From Nitrospirota bacterium (lineage in GTDB: Bacteria; Nitrospirota; Thermodesulfovibrionia; UBA6902), in NCBI GenBank assembly GCA_024277515.1, contig JAJRVB010000153.1:1-10183 (forward strand): DNA of 10,183 bases. The letters are read 5' to 3'. Shown piece after piece: positions 6,944 to 10,183 of the stretch. The first letter of the stretch is position 1; each line of letters begins with the position of its first letter. The notes beneath the pieces are model-generated. The model worked only from the letters and a program-made list of their open reading frames with translations, was not told the DNA's origin and did not search any database. The position numbers and the translations under genes are program-made.

Positions 6944-8095
6944 ATGGAAATACGAAGAGGCAAAGAACTTCAGATATTAAAAGAGAGGTTAAAGCAGAGT
7001 CCTGTGGTCGCTATTCTTGGTCCGAGGCAGTGTGGAAAAACCACCCTTTCGAGACAATTTGCCCGTACTATAAAGAACAAAAGTGTCCACTTTTTTGACC
7101 TGGAAGATCCAAACGACCTCGCGAGACTGGGAAACCCCACACTCGCACTTGGAGACCTGGCCGGGGTTGTCATAATTGATGAAATACAGCGCAGTCCGGA
7201 ACTTTTTCCTGTCCTGAGGGTACTTGTTGACAGACGTCCTGACGTTAAATTTCTTTTGCTGGGGAGCGCCTCAAGAGACCTTCTGGCGCAAAGCTCCGAA
7301 TCACTTGCAGGCCGAATCAGTTATCTTGAGATCGGGGGCTTTTCTCTGGAGCATGTATCAATAAAGAAATTAAAAAAGTTGTGGATCAGGGGTTCTTTCC
7401 CCCGATCATTACTTGCGGGCAGTGAAAAAAGTTCATACCGGTGGAGACAGGATTTCGTAACTACTTTCTTAGAAAGGGATGTCCCTGCTTTAGGATTAAA
7501 TATTCCTGCAAAGATGTTAAGGCGATTCTGGCTTATGCTTTCACACTACCACGGTCAGATCTTTAATGCTTCTGAAATCGGCAGAAGCCTGTCAGTGTCA
7601 GACAATACTGCAAGAAGATACCTGGATATTTTATCCGGTACATTCCTTGTTCGCCAGATACAGCCTTGGTTTTACAATACAAAAAAGCGCCTGGTAAAGC
7701 GTCCAAAACTCTATTTCAGAGATTCCGGCATCATGCATTCTCTCCTTACACTCGAAAATTATCAGGACGTTGTCACATCTCCAAAGTTGGGGGCTTCATG
7801 GGAAGGCTTTGCCCTGCAGCAGGTAATAGAGCACCTGAACCTGAGGGAAGAGGAAGTTTATTACTGGGCTGTCCATACCGGTGCGGAACTGGATCTTGTG
7901 TTTCTGAGAAGAGGCAAACTTTGGGGAGTGGAACTGAAATACAATGAAGCGCCAAAACTTACAAAATCAATGAAGTCAGCTATTGAAGAGCTTGAACTTG
8001 AACATTTATGGGTAGTCTATTCCGGAAATAACTGTTATCCTCTAAGCAGTAAAGTATCAGCGGTTCCCATCAATACTCTCTCTGTACTTAATTGA
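6944..8095 (+). CDS. AAA_14/DUF4143 ATPase with intact PD-(D/E)XK-like residues
   Basis: The 383-residue protein belongs to the stand-alone ATPases with an N-terminal AAA_14 and a C-terminal DUF4143 domain, common in accessory regions of bacteria and archaea and without a settled function. Visible are Walker A GPRQCGKT (26-33, K32), Walker B VVIIDE (75-80), a sensor-like strand FLLLGSAS (103-110), and a helix-turn-helix-like stretch (about 208-232, SEIGRSLSVSDNTARRYLDIL). Near the C-terminus, E287, D317 (GAELDLVF) and E330-x-K332 (GVELKYNE) are spaced like the active site of PD-(D/E)XK nucleases, the fold assigned to DUF4143. Length is usual for the family and no break is seen. It has no ribosome binding site and sits directly behind the inverted repeat. 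A tRNA-like fragment starts five bases after its stop. Nuclease activity is inferred only. Confidence 0.9.
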   Translation: MEIRRGKELQILKERLKQSPVVAILGPRQCGKTTLSRQFARTIKNKSVHFFDLEDPNDLARLGNPTLALGDLAGVVIIDEIQRSPELFPVLRVLVDRRPDVKFLLLGSASRDLLAQSSESLAGRISYLEIGGFSLEHVSIKKLKKLWIRGSFPRSLLAGSEKSSYRWRQDFVTTFLERDVPALGLNIPAKMLRRFWLMLSHYHGQIFNASEIGRSLSVSDNTARRYLDILSGTFLVRQIQPWFYNTKKRLVKRPKLYFRDSGIMHSLLTLENYQDVVTSPKLGASWEGFALQQVIEHLNLREEEVYYWAVHTGAELDLVFLRRGKLWGVELKYNEAPKLTKSMKSAIEELELEHLWVVYSGNNCYPLSSKVSAVPINTLSVLN

Positions 8096-8100
8096 TTTTC

Positions 8101-8145
8101 ATGGCCCTCCCTGGTGGAGTCGCACCTCCAGCTTCCTGATCAGAA
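8101..8145 (-). pseudogene. Degenerate tRNA-Arg(TCT)-like 3' fragment
   Basis: Read on the minus strand this resembles the 3' part of a tRNA-Arg, from the anticodon loop to CCA. The loop CTTCTGA would give anticodon TCT. The following 3' anticodon-stem strand is TCAGG, then a 5-nt variable loop, a T arm with GTGCGACTCC and a GGGCCA end. It is decayed: T55 of the T loop is G, and one T-stem pair (51-63) is A-A. The 5' half is absent, since the bases 5' of the loop do not pair with TCAGG. It is too incomplete to be a working tRNA. With the similar fragment at 9705 it forms a direct repeat extending to about 8158. Confidence 0.6.
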
Positions 8146-8238
8146 GCCTATTCGCCTGGCCTTCAAAACGTTTGACCAAAGACATTTTTGACATTTTGCG
8201 TGACTTTATTTTATCGTTACCCCACTGTCTGGTCAGGC

Positions 8239-8276
8239 AATTCCATGAACTGCGCCGCTGCAAACAGCGGGGAATT
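8239..8276. repeat. Two-part hairpin
   Basis: An inner perfect stem CCGCTG-CAAA-CAGCGG (8255-8270) is nested in an outer stem AATTCC (8239-8244)/GGAATT (8271-8276), with ten unpaired bases on the 5' side only. An alternative pairing of GTTACCCCACTG (about 8217-8228) with the 3' strand is also possible. No T-run follows, so it is not a standard terminator. Confidence 0.6.
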
Positions 8277-8290
8277 AACCCTGAATCCGG

Positions 8291-8355
8291 GATTTCAGAT
8301 CAAAAATTTCAAAGTGGTATTATATATCTTAAATTTCAAATCTGAAATCTGAAAT
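8291..8355. repeat. Inverted and direct AT-rich repeats
   Basis: GATTTCAGAT (8291-8300) is the exact reverse complement of ATCTGAAATC (8340-8349). AAATTTCAAA occurs twice as a direct repeat (8304-8313 and 8331-8340), and TCTGAAAT occurs twice in tandem (8341-8348, 8349-8356). A possible promoter lies between the arms, so the repeats could be operators or simple expansion. Confidence 0.6.
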
Positions 8356-8395
8356 TAAAACATACTGCACACCGTCTTATGCTGGAGGAACTCAA

Positions 8396-9742
8396 GTGAA
8401 AAAAAAGCTGCTTCTGGTATTGCCGAAAAGCGAAAGAGGATTTTGGGGAAAGGTTTCGAAAAGCGGCAAGGCAGGCTTTGTACGGCTCAGCCTGCCCGTG
8501 ATTGCCGGCCTGACCCCATCAGACTGGGACATAGAAATTCTTGACACCCGCACTACACGGGTTGATTTCAACAAAAAAGTGGACCTTGTGGGCATCACCG
8601 CCTTTACTGCTGAAATACCTAATGCATATTCAGTAGCTGATGGATTCAGAAATAAGGGGGTCAAAGTTGTAATGGGCGGCATTCATGTCTCAGCCCTTCC
8701 GGATGAGGCGCTGCAGCATGCGGACAGTGTTGTGGTGGGTGAGGCTGAAGATGTGTGGGAAGCGCTGCTGCAGGATTTTGAAAAAGATGAATTGAAATCC
8801 CTGTACAAACCCGGCCGATTAACCGACATGAAGGCAATGGCCGTCCCGCGCAGGGACCTTCTGGACAGAAGCATTTATACATCTTTTTATTCCTTGCAGG
8901 CAACACGTGGATGCCCTTTCAACTGCGAATACTGCGCAGTAACGGCATTCTTCGGAAACAAATTCAGGACAAGGCCCGTTAATGAGGTCATCGATGAAAT
9001 CAGGGGGTTCGGCACAAACAGTTTCTTCTTTCTCGATGACAATATAGCAGGGCGCCCGAGCCACGCCAAGGAACTGTTCAATGCCTTAATCCCTTTAAGG
9101 CAGACCTGGGGAGGACAGGCGTCCATTACAATTGCCAAAGACGAGGAACTGCTGTCGCTCTACGCAAAGAGCGGCGGCAGGTATGCCTTCATCGGTTTTG
9201 AAACCCTCTCTGACGCAAACCTGAGAAAGATGAATAAGGCATGGAACACACCCAATGCGTACAAAGAAGCCATAAGCAGGATCCACAAGGCAGGAATAAA
9301 CATAGCCGGCAGCTTTATATTCGGCCTTGACGAAGATGATACCACCGTATTTAAAAGGACAGTCGACTTTATCATGGAAAACAGTATTGATGCCGCCCAG
9401 TTTCATATACTCACCCCTTTCCCCGGGACGAGGCTTTATGATGCCATGGACAAAGAGGGAAGAATAACAGACAGGGACTGGTCCAGGTATCACACCAGCG
9501 AAGTAATATTCAAACCCGGGAATATGACCGCTGAAGAACTGCAGCAGGGATACTGGTGGGCCTTCCGCGAAACCTATAAGAAAAAGAACATGCTGAAAAG
9601 AATTTTAAGGAGTCCGAGGAACCTCGTGGTGCGTGTCGGCATGAATCTCAGCTATTATAACAAGGCAAAAAAGATGCCTGAAGTTCCGGCTTTACAGAAA
9701 AATATGGCGCGCCCAGGAGGAGTCGAACCCCCAACCTCCTGA
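8396..9742 (+). CDS. B12-binding-type radical SAM protein, C-terminus replaced by tRNA-derived codons
   Basis: The 448-residue product has an N-terminal cobalamin-binding-like Rossmann region (about 1-135, with VDLVGITAFTAE, VVMGGIHVSALPDEA and VVGEAE) and a radical SAM barrel (about 160-350). The [4Fe-4S] cysteines are C173, C177 and C180 in RGCPFNCEYC (CX3CX2C). A short C-terminal part with PFPGTRLYDAM-KEGR and FKPGNMTAEELQQGYWWAF resembles DUF4070-type B12 radical SAM proteins. Such enzymes methylate or rearrange unactivated carbons; the substrate cannot be told from sequence. The start is GTG 8396, seven bases after GGAGG (8384-8388). From codon 437 onward (MARPGGVEPPTS) the frame runs through the antisense strand of a tRNA-Arg fragment, which also supplies the TGA stop. 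The native C-terminus may therefore be lost or altered. The catalytic region is complete. Confidence 0.88.
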   Translation: MKKKLLLVLPKSERGFWGKVSKSGKAGFVRLSLPVIAGLTPSDWDIEILDTRTTRVDFNKKVDLVGITAFTAEIPNAYSVADGFRNKGVKVVMGGIHVSALPDEALQHADSVVVGEAEDVWEALLQDFEKDELKSLYKPGRLTDMKAMAVPRRDLLDRSIYTSFYSLQATRGCPFNCEYCAVTAFFGNKFRTRPVNEVIDEIRGFGTNSFFFLDDNIAGRPSHAKELFNALIPLRQTWGGQASITIAKDEELLSLYAKSGGRYAFIGFETLSDANLRKMNKAWNTPNAYKEAISRIHKAGINIAGSFIFGLDEDDTTVFKRTVDFIMENSIDAAQFHILTPFPGTRLYDAMDKEGRITDRDWSRYHTSEVIFKPGNMTAEELQQGYWWAFRETYKKKNMLKRILRSPRNLVVRVGMNLSYYNKAKKMPEVPALQKNMARPGGVEPPTS

Positions 9743-9761
9743 TCCGTAGGCAATTCGCCCT
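9704..9761. repeat. Right copy of a 58-bp direct repeat (left copy about 8101-8158)
   Basis: Aligned without gaps, 44 of 58 bases match between this copy and the left one. Similarity continues past the tRNA-like part into a shared ATTCGCC block, so the two fragments share their breakpoint and flank. They bracket the radical SAM gene with starts 1603 bp apart in the same orientation. Confidence 0.6.
9705..9749 (-). pseudogene. Truncated tRNA-Arg(ACG) 3' half, possible attachment-site remnant
   Basis: On the minus strand this reads from the anticodon loop CTACGGA (anticodon ACG, Arg) through stem strand TCAGG, variable loop AGGTT, T arm GGGGG-TTCGACT-CCTCC and acceptor strand TGGGCGC to G-CCA. 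All of these fit a bacterial tRNA-Arg. The 5' half is missing: upstream bases do not pair with TCAGG, and no GCGCCCA acceptor strand is found where it should be. A piece from anticodon loop to CCA is the usual core kept when an element integrates into a tRNA gene. It overlaps the last 12 codons and stop of the radical SAM gene on the opposite strand. Confidence 0.75.
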
Positions 9762-9969
9762 GTTCCAACTATCAATAACTTACTGAAAAAATAACATTAT
9801 TTTATTTGTATTAATTGTACTCAGTATATGAAGTTGCGTTTATTTTACTGAATTCACGTACAAGTTTCAAGTACAAGGAGGAGTTCAAGTAAGCCGCTAC
9901 GCGGCAGTACGCTAATTGACATATTATACATCTTCCGTTTGGATAATCTATAAAAAAATCAAAAGATTG
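9762..9969. other. AT-rich non-coding stretch, probable left boundary of an IS91-like element
   Basis: No credible gene is seen. CAAG occurs four times within 29 bp (9861, 9868, 9874, 9886). It is followed by a hairpin GCCGC-TAC-GCGGC (9893-9905) and then a perfect -35-like TTGACA (9916-9921), whose best -10 (GATAAT, 9942-9947) is too far away at 20 bp. IS91-family elements recognise CTTG or GTTC tetranucleotides (CAAG or GAAC on the other strand) and have terminal hairpins, so an element edge near 9886-9893 is possible. Confidence 0.4.
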
Positions 9970-10059
9970 ATGACCATGATGGTATATTTTCACGTCACCA
10001 CTTTCGGACAGGCCGATGCTTACAAAAAGATCAATTCCATCATGAAGGAGGAGGATTAA
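9970..10059 (+). CDS. Possible 29-codon ORF before the transposase
   Basis: ATG 9970 opens a 29-residue frame (MTMMVYFHVTTFGQADAYKK and on, ending KEED) that stops two bases before the transposase start. Its last codons contain the transposase's GGAGGAGG ribosome binding site. It has no ribosome binding site of its own, and the frame is open back to about 9916. It could be the remnant of a longer upstream gene of the element, a leader that couples translation, or chance. No homology is recognised. Confidence 0.25.
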   Translation: MTMMVYFHVTTFGQADAYKKINSIMKEED

Positions 10060-10061
10060 TC

Positions 10062-10183
10062 ATGAGCGCTATACAGAACATCTTTAAACTCTATGCCCCT
10101 GAATATCTCAATCTCTACGGCAATAGCATGCCTGAAACTCATCGCAGGACGATCTCCGCCATCCAGCAATGCAGGCACGGCTC
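10062..10183 (+). CDS. IS91-family transposase, N-terminal part (runs off window)
   Basis: ATG 10062 follows GGAGGAGG (10047-10054) at seven bases. The 40 visible codons (MSAIQNIFKLYAPEYL, then HRRTISAIQQCRHG) match the start of IS91-type Y2 transposases. There a helix with an AI--CR motif leads into a cysteine-rich zinc-binding domain and later the HUH/Y2 catalytic domain, none of which is inside the window. These enzymes move DNA by a rolling-circle-like mechanism without target duplication. Whether the gene is complete cannot be judged. C37 would be the first cysteine of the zinc-binding region. Confidence 0.75.
   Translation, partial: MSAIQNIFKLYAPEYLNLYGNSMPETHRRTISAIQQCRHG

Larger units (their letters stand above)
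8159..8383. other. Repeat-rich non-coding leader before the radical SAM gene
   Basis: No gene is seen here. It contains a hairpin (8239-8276), a cluster of AAATTTCAAA/TCTGAAA repeats (8291-8355), and a possible extended -10 TGGTATTAT (8315-8323, plus strand) about 73 bases upstream of the radical SAM start. The absence of coding and the close packing of repeats suggest a junction or remnant between transferred segments, or a structured 5' leader. Confidence 0.45.

Noticed and set aside
8255..8270. Hairpin as terminator of the ATPase gene
   Set aside because: There is no T-run after the stem, and the outer pairing AATTCC/GGAATT points to another kind of structure.
9705..9779. Complete tRNA-Arg gene on the minus strand
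   Set aside because: The 5' half does not form the acceptor or anticodon stem; only anticodon loop to CCA is recognisable, with at most a weak D-loop-like stretch.
9811..9993. Minus-strand frame of 60 codons
   Set aside because: It lies in AT-rich intergenic DNA, spans the CAAG/hairpin edge, resembles no family and lacks a convincing start context.
1..10183. CRISPR array or rRNA
   Set aside because: There are no regularly spaced repeats of 25-40 bp and no rRNA-like sequence anywhere in the window.

Overview
The window reads as chromosomal DNA of an anaerobic or microaerobic Gram-negative bacterium. The grounds are a short (class III type) hybrid cluster protein, a membrane-anchored octaheme cytochrome c, exported periplasmic proteins and consistently strong GGAGG ribosome binding sites. 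The gene set would fit Nitrospirota or Desulfobacterota, but that placement is an inference from gene content and is not shown by any marker here.

Layout. (1) 1-2350, minus strand: a YihY/BrkB-type membrane protein (3' end outside the window) lies 65 bp downstream of hcp, the hybrid cluster protein. A good sigma70-type promoter (TTGACA, 17 bp, TATATA) sits upstream of hcp. (2) 2527-4657, plus strand: a compact operon of an exported protein with two tandem DUF5666-like domains, a five-helix b-type cytochrome with two H-X13-H heme pairs, and an N-terminally anchored c-type cytochrome with eight CXXCH motifs and an Asp/His-rich tail. (3) 4682-6808: an OmpR-family response regulator and a membrane sensor kinase of the heavy-metal (CusRS/CopRS-like) type, joined by an ATGA overlap, with their own extended -10 promoter. 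(4) 6887-10183: an accessory stretch. It starts with a 23-bp perfect inverted repeat that contains two mirror-image extended -10 elements. One of them ends five bases before the start codon of a DUF4143 ATPase, so that gene is probably read from a leaderless mRNA. Then come a tRNA-Arg-like 3' fragment, a repeat-rich leader, a B12-binding-type radical SAM gene, a second tRNA-Arg-like 3' fragment that supplies the last codons of that gene, and the first 40 codons of an IS91-type transposase.

How the parts may work together: the cytochrome b could take electrons from the quinone pool and pass them to the anchored octaheme cytochrome c in the periplasm. The DUF5666 protein is a periplasmic accessory, and the adjacent two-component system is a candidate regulator of the set. 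Hcp on the other strand deals with nitrosative stress (NO or hydroxylamine), which suits an anaerobic respiratory neighbourhood, but no regulatory link to the cytochromes is visible. The right-hand third looks like accumulated mobile or transferred material: two truncated tRNA ends with the same breakpoint, a stand-alone ATPase with a palindromic promoter, and an insertion sequence. No integrase, complete tRNA, rRNA or CRISPR array is present.
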